Positions 53,943-61,453 of a stretch of 64,000 nt of DNA are shown here, one piece after another; within the stretch, counting starts at the first letter, position 1, and every line of letters starts with the position of its first letter. The stretch comes from Thomasclavelia ramosa DSM 1402 (lineage in GTDB: Bacteria; Bacillota_I; Bacilli_A; Erysipelotrichales; Coprobacillaceae): assembly GCF_014131695.1 (NCBI RefSeq), contig NZ_CP036346.1, positions 372,001-436,000 on the forward strand, given 5' to 3'. Below the pieces are notes generated by a model. The model was not told where the DNA came from and did no database searches. It saw nothing but the letters and a program-made list of their open reading frames with translations. The translations under genes and the position numbers were made by a program.

Positions 53943-53989
53943 CCGGTTAGTACATTGAAAATATTTTTAGGAAGATTTAATAGTATAAT
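53943..53989 (+). promoter_or_regulatory. Candidate LytTR-controlled promoter of agrBD
   Basis: CCGGTTAGT (53943-53951) resembles the half-site before the RNA promoter, a weaker repeat ATTTTTAGG starts 20 bases later, and TATAAT lies at 53984-53989, 17 bases before the agrB start. Confidence 0.5.
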
Positions 53990-54006
53990 GGACATGGAGG
54001 ATAGAT

Positions 54007-54561
54007 ATGAAACGTTTTTGTGAAAAAATAAGCATATTTTTATTAGATGTTGATAATGTGACTGAGGATGAAATTGATGAAGTAAGATTTGGTATTGAAC
54101 TCATTTTGACTCAAATGATTTTATTTTTTTTGTTGTTAGCAATCGGCATTTTTAGAAATATGGTACTAGAAACAATAATATTTATTATTGCATTAGTTGG
54201 ATTACGGACATTTGTAGACGGTTATCATGCTGATAGTTTTTATCGCTGTATGTTTTTAACGACTTTGTTATATCTTGGTACGCTCTATTTTGCGGATTTT
54301 GAAAATAGCTATCTTCTAATTATGGCAATACTTATTGCTGCTAAAGCATTTATGTGGCAAGAAAATCATGAAGCACGGAATGTGAAAATAAGTAAATTAA
54401 TTTTTTGGGGATGTCTGGCTGTGATTGGATTAATTTATCCTATAGAACCACGACTAAGCATGATAATTGGTTTTACTTTATTTTTTACAGGTGTAAGTAT
54501 GGAGGTGAAAAAACATGGCTATAAAGAAAAAAGTAGTTTCATTAGTGAAAAAAGTATCTAA
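54007..54561 (+). CDS. agrB: AgrB-like accessory gene regulator peptidase
   Basis: A 184-aa membrane cysteine endopeptidase that cleaves and cyclises the AgrD precursor. The catalytic pair His74 and Cys81 lies in DGYHADSFYRC, with the family spacing of seven residues. About four to five hydrophobic helices surround it. ATGGAGG precedes the start. Its C-terminus overlaps the beginning of the agrD-like gene in another frame by 47 bases. Confidence 0.92.
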   Translation: MKRFCEKISIFLLDVDNVTEDEIDEVRFGIELILTQMILFFLLLAIGIFRNMVLETIIFIIALVGLRTFVDGYHADSFYRCMFLTTLLYLGTLYFADFENSYLLIMAILIAAKAFMWQENHEARNVKISKLIFWGCLAVIGLIYPIEPRLSMIIGFTLFFTGVSMEVKKHGYKEKSSFISEKSI

Positions 54562-54622
54562 AAAATATGCAGATAATTATTCACCGGGTGGGATGTACAA
54601 ACCAACAAGAAATAAGAAATAA
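54515..54622 (+). CDS. agrD: AgrD-like autoinducer peptide precursor without cysteine
   Basis: A 35-aa peptide begins inside the 3' end of agrB with GGAGG 8 bases before its ATG. The basic amphipathic N-terminus (MAIKKKVVSLVKKVSKK) is typical of AgrD leaders. The following NYSPGGMYKPTRNKK occupies the place of the autoinducer and C-terminal tail. There is no cysteine, so a thiolactone cannot form; Ser23 could make a lactone, as in the Ser-containing FsrD/GBAP peptide of Enterococcus. The tail lacks the acidic residues common in staphylococcal AgrD. Confidence 0.75.
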   Translation: MAIKKKVVSLVKKVSKKYADNYSPGGMYKPTRNKK

Positions 54623-54628
54623 CAAAAT

Positions 54629-54664
54629 AAAAGATGCTTTTCCATTTGGTAAAGCATCTTTTAT
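54629..54664. terminator. Terminator of agrBD
   Basis: AAAAGATGCTTT/AAAGCATCTTTT stem with a 10-base loop; symmetric, so it may also stop transcription from the IS remnant. Confidence 0.85.
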
Positions 54665-55530
54665 TATACCATTGCGTAATTTAATGAATTATTGGTAGGA
54701 TATTGTGCTGGATTTTCAGTACCATTTAGAGCTTCTAAACGTACTTTCATTGGTACCTTATTATTAAATCTTTCGTTATTGTAGAAGTCAATATGAGTTT
54801 CAATTGCTTTTTTTAATTCATTGAAAGAATTAAATTTGTTAAGATAATACATCTCACTTTTAATAATTCTCCAAAATCTTTTAGCAGAACCGTTATCGAT
54901 ACATTTTCCAACTCTTGACATACTTTGAGTAATATTAGCTTCCTTCAACTTTTTTAAGATAATATTTTTTTCTTTAAGTTCAGATTGGTGTTTTAAACGT
55001 TCGTTTTCATATTGTAATTTTTCTAACTCATTTAATTGTGATTCCTCTTTGCGCTTACCTCTACTGTCTTTTAGACCTTCTTCACCTAATTCTAAATATT
55101 TCTTTACCCATTGATATACTTGTGAGTAAGAAACCTCAAAAAGTTCAGCTGCTGATTTATATTCTTTCTCATAATCTAAATAATATTATACAATTTTAAT
55201 TATTTCTTCTAATGTTGCTTTTTTTGATTTGGTCATGTAGACATCTCCTTTAGGATCATAATCTGTTAATTTTTAGTGACTATTATAACTGATAGCCCAA
55301 CTTCATAAAGATGAAGAAGAATGAGTATTGTATTTATTGCTTAAATCTCTCAAAGAATCTTTACTATTTAAATGCTCTTGAATTATTATTTGTTTTATTT
55401 CTTTAATTCTGTTCTTATACTCTAAAACTGCTTGTATCTTTTTTTATTGTATATTACGTGCCATAAGAAAAGATCCCTCTTTTCATGGACAACTTTATTT
55501 AAGTTGTCTATTTTAGAGAGATCATATCAA
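54660..55530 (-). mobile_element. Decayed IS3-family insertion element
   Basis: On the minus strand the remnants of an IS3-type element can be read: an orfA-like part with two HTH segments (from ATG 55464; MARNIQ, stop, KKIQAVLEYKNRIKEIKQI, and later TLEEIIKIV, stop, YYLDYEKEYKSAAELFEVSYSQVYQWVKKYLEL), a coiled linker, and directly fused to it the last part of orfB. Several stops and a large internal deletion make it non-functional. The element ends are not clear; TAGACAACTT/AAGTTGTCCA at 55485-55513 may belong to one end. Confidence 0.7.
54664..55464 (-). pseudogene. Fused, internally deleted IS3-family transposase (orfAB)
   Basis: Reading the minus strand, the coiled coil LNELEKLQYENERLKHQSEL of orfA runs on into KKLKEANITQSMSRVGKCIDNGSAKRFWRIIKSEMYYL, the C-terminal DDE region of orfB, so about 150 residues that contain the first catalytic Asp residues are gone. 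The usual catalytic Glu of the DNAxxE motif is also replaced (DNGSAK). The last 94 codons (54664-54948) remain open. In-frame stops interrupt the N-terminal part at least three times. Confidence 0.8.
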
Positions 55531-55547
55531 ATTCACGAATTTTTTAT

Positions 55548-56930
55548 TTAGTCTAAATCTCTAGCGATTTCATCTTTTACTGTAACACCAGCTGCTTCTA
55601 ATTCAGCGATCTTATCAGCAAATTGTGGTAAGTGTTTTTTATGAGCAATTAATAATTCATCTAAAACACGTTTAGCATTTTCACCAGAAGGAATTTGTGG
55701 ATTTAAGATAAATGCTTGTAAAGCTAATCCATAATCACCAGTTACAGCAGCTTCTTCAACACATAATTCCATATTTTTCATGCATTGTAACCAACCACGT
55801 TGAGCAGGTTCTAATGGTCCAAAAGCGATAGCTAAAGCTCCAGCTGAACCGATATGAGCAGATACTTCTACAGCACAATCAGCAGGAAGATCAGGTACAG
55901 CACCATTGTTTTTAGTAGTTACAACAAGGTGAGTATTTTTATTAGCATAGATTGATGCGATAGTTTCACATGCAGCATCTGAATAGTGAGTACCACCACG
56001 TTTAGTTAATTGTTCAGGTTTGTAATTTAAATTTGGATCTTTATATAATTCAAATAATTCTGCTTCAGTTTGTTTTACTTGTTGTCCACGAGTTCCAATT
56101 CCATTATATTCTTCAAGCCCATGAGCTAACATTTCTTGTTGACGATAGTAATATCTATGATATCCACAAGGAATTAAATTCATTTGTTTTAATTGTTCTT
56201 TAAAGAATGGGATATCATGAATATTTGCAGGAATACCAGAATCTTTACCTTCATACATTGCATCAATGATTTTTCCAGTTACATCTGTACCGTCTAAATC
56301 AAAAACGCGGTGCCAGTGGAAATGGTTTAATCCAGCAAATTTATAAATTAATTTATCTAAAGTTGTTCCGATTGTTTCTGGTTCAGCCATCATAGCCCCA
56401 ACTGGTACGTTACATAAACCAATTACACGATCCCATTTACCATATTTCATAACTGCCTCAGTAACCATACCACTAGGATTTGTGAAGTTTACTAACCATG
56501 CATTTGGACATAATTCTTTCATGTCTTCAACAATGCTAAGGATTACAGGAATTGTTCTAAATGCCTTGAAGATTCCTCCAGCTCCATTTGTTTCTTGTCC
56601 TAACATACCATAAGAGAATGGAATTCTTTCATCTTTAATACGAGCGTTTAATAAACCAACTCTGAATTGAGTAGTAACGAAATCAGCATCTTTTAAAGCT
56701 TCACGACGATCTAAAGTTAAATGTACTTTAACATCGTAAGGAGAAGCGTCCCACATACGTTGTGCCATAGCACCAACGATTTCTAGTTTTTCTTTACCAG
56801 CTTCAATATCTACTAACCAAATTTCTTTGATTGGAAGTTCATCATATCTTTTAATAAATCCTTCCATTAATTCAGGAGTATAACTACTACCTCCACCAAT
56901 TGTTACAATTTTTACAGGTTTCTTTTCCAT
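55548..56930 (-). CDS. 6-phospho-beta-glucosidase, glycoside hydrolase family 4
   Basis: A 460-aa NAD- and Mn-dependent GH4 enzyme, likely of the LicH/CelF type that cleaves cellobiose-6-phosphate. KIVTIGGGSSYTPELMEGFIKR is the NAD-binding start; NPSGMVTEAV, GLCNVPVG with the metal-ligand Cys, and GLNHFHWHRV with the metal-ligand His are diagnostic. High-expression codon use resembles the PTS IIC gene. The integrated element begins about 130 bases upstream of this gene, so its own promoter probably lies in 56931-57000. Confidence 0.95.
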   Translation of the reverse strand: MEKKPVKIVTIGGGSSYTPELMEGFIKRYDELPIKEIWLVDIEAGKEKLEIVGAMAQRMWDASPYDVKVHLTLDRREALKDADFVTTQFRVGLLNARIKDERIPFSYGMLGQETNGAGGIFKAFRTIPVILSIVEDMKELCPNAWLVNFTNPSGMVTEAVMKYGKWDRVIGLCNVPVGAMMAEPETIGTTLDKLIYKFAGLNHFHWHRVFDLDGTDVTGKIIDAMYEGKDSGIPANIHDIPFFKEQLKQMNLIPCGYHRYYYRQQEMLAHGLEEYNGIGTRGQQVKQTEAELFELYKDPNLNYKPEQLTKRGGTHYSDAACETIASIYANKNTHLVVTTKNNGAVPDLPADCAVEVSAHIGSAGALAIAFGPLEPAQRGWLQCMKNMELCVEEAAVTGDYGLALQAFILNPQIPSGENAKRVLDELLIAHKKHLPQFADKIAELEAAGVTVKDEIARDLD

Positions 56931-56999
56931 CTTATTTCCTCCGTATATTTATTTTACACATAAAGCATACACGTTTATTCAAATAAATGTTTTGTTTTT

Positions 57000-57105
57000 T
57001 CAAGACTTGAAAATATCTATCCATCTTATTGACGATAAATCAAGGGTTTCAAGCGATTAGAAGCAGTTAAATGTACCTCGTAAGTAACAAATAAGTAACA
57101 AAAAT
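57000..57105. other. Probable left boundary of the integrated element
   Basis: This stretch between GH4 and the integrase should contain the attachment site. It holds a palindrome TTTCAAG-A-CTTGAAA (57001 region), a further TTTCAAG near 57049 and the repeat TAAGTAAC twice (about 57080 and 57091). Which of these is the crossover core cannot be told without the right end, which lies beyond the window. Confidence 0.4.
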
Positions 57106-58215
57106 TCAAGACTTAGGAACCTTGATTTTGTTGATTTCTTTATATAGTGTTTCAATTACGGTAGATGTATAAGTATCAAAGGTTATATCTTTCATTTTGT
57201 GACCAAGAATACGTTTTCTTATAAACAGATCAACGTTGTTAGACTGACATAATGTTGCAAATGTATCCCTAGTATCATGTATTGTATGCTTCATATTATG
57301 ATTAGTTAAAAAAGAGGAGAACATAGATGAAAACTGATAGTAGGTACAGTCAATTATTCTTTTCTTTTTCTTCATCAACAGCTGTTTAACAAAAGGTTCG
57401 ATAAAAGTATGAATGGGAATTACTCGATTTTTACCTGTATCAGTTTTTGATCCAGATACTAAATAGGGGAATTCTGTGTTTAAACAAATATTTTTACGCG
57501 GGATATTCAGCAGTTCATTTGCTCTTAAACCGGTGAAAATATAAATAAGTATTATTTTAGCCGTATCGCTGTTATCGCTCATCAATACTCTTATTTCGTC
57601 ATTTGAGAAAGCATAATGTTTAGTGCTTTCTTTTGCTTTGCCGCATTTTATATATTCAGTGTAATCATCGTCACGATTTATATATTTGTGAATAACTGCA
57701 TATTCAAATATTTTGCTAACTAAAACTTTCATATGTACTTTTGTACCGTAACCAGCTTTATCACGATCAAATATTTCCTGCAGATCGGCCAGACTTATTT
57801 GACTGATCTTGTGGTGGTATATACTGTTAAAATGTTTAATCCACGATCTATAACCTTGAGCAGCACTTTTCGATAATGTGCACAATTCTTCCTGATATAT
57901 AATATCAAAGATTTCTTTAAAGGTAGGCATATTCTTTTCACGCTGATCAACAAGCTTCTGGAATGTATCGGGTGCAAGTGCTTCAGCTTCCGTATCAGTA
58001 ATCTTATTTTTTTGACCAAGCCTGTATAAAGTCAAAGCATCATCAGCCTCATCCCAGGTCTCAAAGGTTCCCAGTACTGTTTGTATCTGCCTACCGGTAA
58101 TAATATCTTTTCCAGTAGTTATTTTAGCGCACCAGGGGCGTCTTCGTTTACCTGATAGTTTTATTACTGTTCCTGCTTTGTTCGGCCTGCGCTTAAAAGT
58201 CTGCTTTCTAGCCAT
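57106..58215 (-). CDS. int: Phage/ICE-type tyrosine recombinase (integrase)
   Basis: A 369-aa site-specific recombinase with an N-terminal arm-binding AP2-like domain (about 15-70), a SAM-like core-binding domain (about 95-185) and a complete catalytic domain. The catalytic residues are Arg231 (FTGLRANELL), Lys257 (SGSKTDTG), His313 and Arg316 (HDTRDTFA), His339 (ILGHKM) and Tyr349 (TFDTYT). It lies at the left end of the element and points outward, as usual for prophages of Firmicutes. Confidence 0.96.
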   Translation of the reverse strand: MARKQTFKRRPNKAGTVIKLSGKRRRPWCAKITTGKDIITGRQIQTVLGTFETWDEADDALTLYRLGQKNKITDTEAEALAPDTFQKLVDQREKNMPTFKEIFDIIYQEELCTLSKSAAQGYRSWIKHFNSIYHHKISQISLADLQEIFDRDKAGYGTKVHMKVLVSKIFEYAVIHKYINRDDDYTEYIKCGKAKESTKHYAFSNDEIRVLMSDNSDTAKIILIYIFTGLRANELLNIPRKNICLNTEFPYLVSGSKTDTGKNRVIPIHTFIEPFVKQLLMKKKKRIIDCTYYQFSSMFSSFLTNHNMKHTIHDTRDTFATLCQSNNVDLFIRKRILGHKMKDITFDTYTSTVIETLYKEINKIKVPKS

Positions 58216-58219
58216 AATA

Positions 58220-58256
58220 AAAACACGTCCTTTCTATATTTGCCTTAGACGTGTTT
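58220..58256. promoter_or_regulatory. Inverted repeat upstream of int
   Basis: AAACACGTC (58220-58228) and GACGTGTTT (58248-58256) are perfect inverse copies 19 bases apart. They cover the int leader and the -35 of the divergent RNA promoter, so a single regulator could control both. Confidence 0.5.
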
Positions 58257-58268
58257 AGGTGTTATAAT
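58240..58268 (+). promoter_or_regulatory. Candidate promoter of a small RNA divergent from int
   Basis: TTGCCT (58240-58245), a 17-base spacer and TATAAT (58263-58268). Confidence 0.6.
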
Positions 58269-58274
58269 TAAGCA

Positions 58275-58366
58275 CGTAAAAGGACTTTTGGTTGAGTCTT
58301 TTATAAATATGAAGTATTGGTAGTACTTCATTCGACTTCACTGTTGGTAGCAGTGGAGTTTTTTTA
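58275..58366 (+). ncRNA. Candidate ~90-nt small RNA of three hairpins with a common loop
   Basis: Three consecutive stem-loops follow a good promoter. Hairpin 1 (58279-58302) has loop TTTGGTTG, hairpin 2 (58311-58329) loop TTGGTAG and hairpin 3 (58335-58359) loop TTGGTAG; the last is followed by a T run and is a good intrinsic terminator. The stems differ in sequence (AAGGACT, GAAGTA, ACTTCACTG) while the loops are kept, which suggests that the loops are the functional part, for example as an RNA or protein binding site. There is no coding frame. Confidence 0.6.
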
Positions 58367-58394
58367 TGATTTACCTGTTAGGACTTATGAATTT

Positions 58395-58805
58395 TTATCT
58401 TGATAACTGTCTTATCGCAGTAATTATTGAATCTGTATTCCAACGCACAACAGGATATTGTTGTAATTCTATCGGCATACGTTCTTGTCCACGGGGAGCA
58501 ACTATAATAATTGGTTTTCTAAGTTTTTTAGCAGCTTCAAGTTCGTATTTCATCCATTTTCTGTGAGCGTACATTCCGCCTAATATAATTACACAATTTA
58601 CAGGTTTTATTTTTTTATCAATCGCTTCTTTGATTTGATAATCAAAAGCATTGTTTGATATCGCTAATGGTTTTTCTTTTGGAGCAGAATAATTTCTATA
58701 GTAAAAGTAAGAAGCTTTATCAAGTAAATTAATTAAATTATCATAATCATCGCCGTATAACCAAGCATGACTGATAAAAAGATCATAGGTTTTTAATGAT
58801 GGCAT
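58395..58805 (-). CDS. TIR-like (MTH538/ThsB-type) domain protein
   Basis: A 136-aa single-domain protein of the MTH538/DUF1863 TIR-like family that contains Thoeris ThsB. YDLFISHAWLYGDDYDNLINLLDK at the N-terminus, the NYSAP turn after it, VNCVIILGGMYAHRKWMKYELEAAKKLRKPIIIV and RWNTDSIITAIR are all family features. Glu88 (WMKYE) takes the place of the TIR catalytic glutamate. ThsB proteins detect phage and make an NAD-derived signal for an effector. Here no ThsA is nearby; a SLATT membrane protein is encoded 250 bases upstream on the same strand. AAAGGAAG precedes the ATG. Confidence 0.9.
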   Translation of the reverse strand: MPSLKTYDLFISHAWLYGDDYDNLINLLDKASYFYYRNYSAPKEKPLAISNNAFDYQIKEAIDKKIKPVNCVIILGGMYAHRKWMKYELEAAKKLRKPIIIVAPRGQERMPIELQQYPVVRWNTDSIITAIRQLSR

Positions 58806-58864
58806 AAATTTCACTTCCTTTCTAAAATGAATTTGGTTATAATATAAACAAAGAGGTGGTTCAT

Positions 58865-59065
58865 ATGACAAAATATAAAGTGCGTAAAAAACCAATACTA
58901 GTTGATGCATATCAAACAGATCATTCTTTCTATATAGATACTTTAGAAGGTAGAATGAAGGCTGAAAAAGGTGATTGGATTATTACTGGTGTCAATGGTG
59001 AACGGTATCCCTGTAAACCAGAAATTTTTGAGAAAACTTATGATATTATAATAGAAGAAGGTTAA
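58865..59065 (+). CDS. Small phage-type protein, unknown function
   Basis: A 66-aa protein of a type frequent in Firmicute prophages: KYKVRKKPILVDAYQTD, then a DTLEGRMKAEKGDWIITGVNGERYPCKPEIFEKTY segment with a characteristic GDWIITG turn. AAAGAGGTGG precedes the ATG at 58865; an in-frame GTG at 58856 lies inside that site. It is transcribed against its neighbours and its last 4 bases overlap the end of the SLATT gene. A TATAAT lies at 58838-58843. Confidence 0.8.
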   Translation: MTKYKVRKKPILVDAYQTDHSFYIDTLEGRMKAEKGDWIITGVNGERYPCKPEIFEKTYDIIIEEG

Positions 59066-59499
59066 TCCCTCTTTTTTTCATTTAGTTGAGCCCAATTTTG
59101 ATTTTCTGTTGCCATGATGCTTTCAGAGCGTTCAACAAATAAATTAAAGGCTTGATCATTTTGATAATAATCACTAGATTTTGTTAGAAATAAATATTTT
59201 TCTTGTTTTAACTTTTCACAAGTTGCTCTATATGTAAGAAAGTGTTCATGAAAATCTTTTAATTTATCTAGTGATAGCATAAAGGCAACTGAAAATCCAG
59301 CCATAGCCCCAAAAATAGAGAAAGCGATCTTTAAATCAGTAAAAATATATCCTAAAATAGTTATCATTGATCCAGATGTAGAAACAAATATGCTGCATAT
59401 TGTAATAAAATTATGGCATTTTTTATATTTAATAGATTTTTTATCGTACCAGTCTATTTGATTATCAATTCTTAAAGATATGTAATCATTTTCATCCAT
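59062..59499 (-). CDS. SLATT-domain (DUF4231-like) membrane protein
   Basis: A 145-aa protein with two adjacent transmembrane helices (about 31-52 and 56-78) and a long cytoplasmic helix (about 80-140), the SLATT layout. The N-terminal LRIDNQIDWYDKKSIKYKKCHN and HFLTYRATCEKLKQEKYLFLTKSSDYY match the DUF4231 branch. SLATT proteins were proposed by comparative genomics to be pore-forming effectors in nucleotide-signal defence systems. It lies near a ThsB-type TIR gene on the same strand. GAGGGG precedes the ATG. Confidence 0.85.
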   Translation of the reverse strand: MDENDYISLRIDNQIDWYDKKSIKYKKCHNFITICSIFVSTSGSMITILGYIFTDLKIAFSIFGAMAGFSVAFMLSLDKLKDFHEHFLTYRATCEKLKQEKYLFLTKSSDYYQNDQAFNLFVERSESIMATENQNWAQLNEKKRD

Positions 59500-59524
59500 T
59501 TTAGCCCCTCCCTATAGAATTACT

Positions 59525-59860
59525 TTATTCATTTAAAAACTTTGTAAATTTGTAACGCGCTTCTTCTAAAGAATGAATCATTTTATCAAGGTTTCCATTT
59601 GTTGGTTCAGTGAAACCAAAGGCCATAGCTTCGCTGTAATTTCTTAAAAATTTATTATATACAGTTTGACTTACATTTATTGGCTTTCCAACTCTTTTTA
59701 TTTGCTGTAATCTATTTTTACAACTGTTTTTAAGAATTTTATATTTACTTTTTAATTCACAAGAAGGTAATTGGCGTTCGAAGATCATATTCATTAGCTC
59801 ATTACATTCTTCAGCAGTACTCCTTAATTCATCATATAGTTGCTTTTCATTATGATTCAT
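59525..59860 (-). CDS. Helical protein of unknown function
   Basis: A 111-aa, mostly helical, soluble protein (EKQLYDELRSTAEECNELMNMIFE at the start; VSQTVYNKFLRNYSEAMAFGF in the middle; a last helix MIHSLEEARYKFTKFL). No family recognised. AAGGGAGA precedes the ATG. It lies 25 bases upstream of the SLATT gene on the same strand, so the two are probably one operon and it may be part of the same system. Confidence 0.65.
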   Translation of the reverse strand: MNHNEKQLYDELRSTAEECNELMNMIFERQLPSCELKSKYKILKNSCKNRLQQIKRVGKPINVSQTVYNKFLRNYSEAMAFGFTEPTNGNLDKMIHSLEEARYKFTKFLNE

Positions 59861-59953
59861 AATTTTATTCTCCCTTCGTATTTTATTTATATAAACACTA
59901 TGAAGTGTATTTACCGTATTTGGTTATGTATAGATTCAATTTATCACCTTACG

Positions 59954-61432
59954 CTAATTATTATTTTCAATTTCTAAAGTCTGCCTATATTCTGCAGCAG
60001 TAGGAACTTTAATAAAATCTACTGTTTTATTATAATTTCTTTTTACCACATCTTCTATTTCATCGAGTGTAACCTTAAAGAATTCTTTTCTAAAATTTAC
60101 TTTATTTACACTTCTTTCACGGAATGTTTGGTGCAATATATTTTCTAGTTCAGGGGCATTATCACTAAAAATCATTGCATGAACATCAAATTCAAAAGGA
60201 ACAGAAGCGCTACTTAATTCTTTAATTCTGTCCATAGGCTCTAGTCTACGTGTCATACCAATTTTATAAATATTTTCTCCAAATGAGCCAATGTTAGAAA
60301 TAATATATACAAATCCAGCTCTTGCGTTCATTTCCCTATCAAGAACAACTTGTTTTTCTTCTTCCAATTTTTTTATTTTTTCTTCTAATTCACGTATTTT
60401 ATCCATATATAGTTCTTTTTCAGCATCATTAGAAGTTTTTTGTAGATATTTCATCATTCGTGTAACTTCATTGTTAAATTGCTTCTGGTCTTTTTCTAAT
60501 TTTTGCTTTTGTTTTTCTATTTCTCTTCTTACCTTTTCTTCTTCTACCATCTGCTCTTTAATTGCTTTTTGTATATCTTTTTCATTATTTTTTTTCATTT
60601 CATATAGATATAGCGTGTTTAGTTGATCTAGTTTAATTTGTAACCAGTTTTGATTTAATTGAATACCATCAGTTTCAAAAATCTTATTTAAACTATTGAA
60701 TGAACGAGTTATTTTATTTCGGGAAGTATCGATATTTTTTATAGTGACTTTATTCATTACATTGTCACATTCTGCATTAAATAAACGGGTTATTTGTTTT
60801 GTATTATTTGCTATAAACTTTTTATCCTCAATGTAAGGTGATATAGCAAGTAGGTTGCCATTTTTTAAATCATTCTCTTCATTAATACGAGAAATACTTA
60901 ATTTATTTTTGTATTCTTCAGAAGTGACATTTTCAAAATCAGCAAAATCGAAATGTTTTTTTATTGCTTCTGATTTTAAAGTGTCTAGTTCATTTAATAA
61001 ATTTTGTTTCTCTTCATTTAAGTTTTCAATATCAATTTTGAGATTCTTAACATTGATTGCTAAATTTTTATTTAGATCAGATTCTTTTTCTTTAATGTTT
61101 TTTTCTAAAGTTTGGACTTTTTCAGAATACTCTTTTTCTATACTGGTTATTTTTGCTTCCAAATTCTGAACTTCTTTAGAGTAATTGTTTTTTGCTTCCT
61201 CTAATTTAGAATTGTAATCAATGATACCAAAAACATATTCTTCATGACCTATTAAAGGTTGGTATTGTTGTAGTAATAGTTTAATTTTCTTTTGTCTAAT
61301 GAATTGCAAAGTAATGGCAATTATTAATGGTATTCCATAAAGAACCCCAAAAAATGATAAAAAAATAGCAAAATAAGGACTGTAATACCATTTATTTAAT
61401 TTTTCAAATTCTTCTTTTGTAATTTTGTTCAT
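59954..61432 (-). CDS. DUF4041 and T5orf172 (GIY-YIG-like) domain protein with membrane anchor
   Basis: A 492-aa protein: one or two hydrophobic segments near residues 18-45, a coiled coil (about 75-160), a DUF4041 region (about 165-300; FADFENVTSEEYKNKL and NIDTSRNKITRSFNSLNKIFE), a second coiled coil and a C-terminal T5orf172 domain (about 390-480; GFVYIISNIGSFGENIYKIGMTRRLEPMDRIKELSSAS) related to GIY-YIG nucleases. Such proteins are common in the lysogeny region of phages and may act in exclusion. The ATG at 61432 follows GAGAGGGG; an upstream TTG is less likely. Confidence 0.85.
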   Translation of the reverse strand: MNKITKEEFEKLNKWYYSPYFAIFLSFFGVLYGIPLIIAITLQFIRQKKIKLLLQQYQPLIGHEEYVFGIIDYNSKLEEAKNNYSKEVQNLEAKITSIEKEYSEKVQTLEKNIKEKESDLNKNLAINVKNLKIDIENLNEEKQNLLNELDTLKSEAIKKHFDFADFENVTSEEYKNKLSISRINEENDLKNGNLLAISPYIEDKKFIANNTKQITRLFNAECDNVMNKVTIKNIDTSRNKITRSFNSLNKIFETDGIQLNQNWLQIKLDQLNTLYLYEMKKNNEKDIQKAIKEQMVEEEKVRREIEKQKQKLEKDQKQFNNEVTRMMKYLQKTSNDAEKELYMDKIRELEEKIKKLEEEKQVVLDREMNARAGFVYIISNIGSFGENIYKIGMTRRLEPMDRIKELSSASVPFEFDVHAMIFSDNAPELENILHQTFRERSVNKVNFRKEFFKVTLDEIEDVVKRNYNKTVDFIKVPTAAEYRQTLEIENNN

Positions 61433-61453
61433 ATAGTTGACCCCTCTCTCCAA

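Noticed and set aside
57000-57105. A definite attachment core for the element
   Set aside because: Several short repeats are present, but without the right end no core can be chosen.
59062-59499. The two-helix phage membrane protein as a holin
   Set aside because: It lies in the lysogeny region without an endolysin gene, and the long cytoplasmic helix with the N-terminal motif fits SLATT/DUF4231 better.
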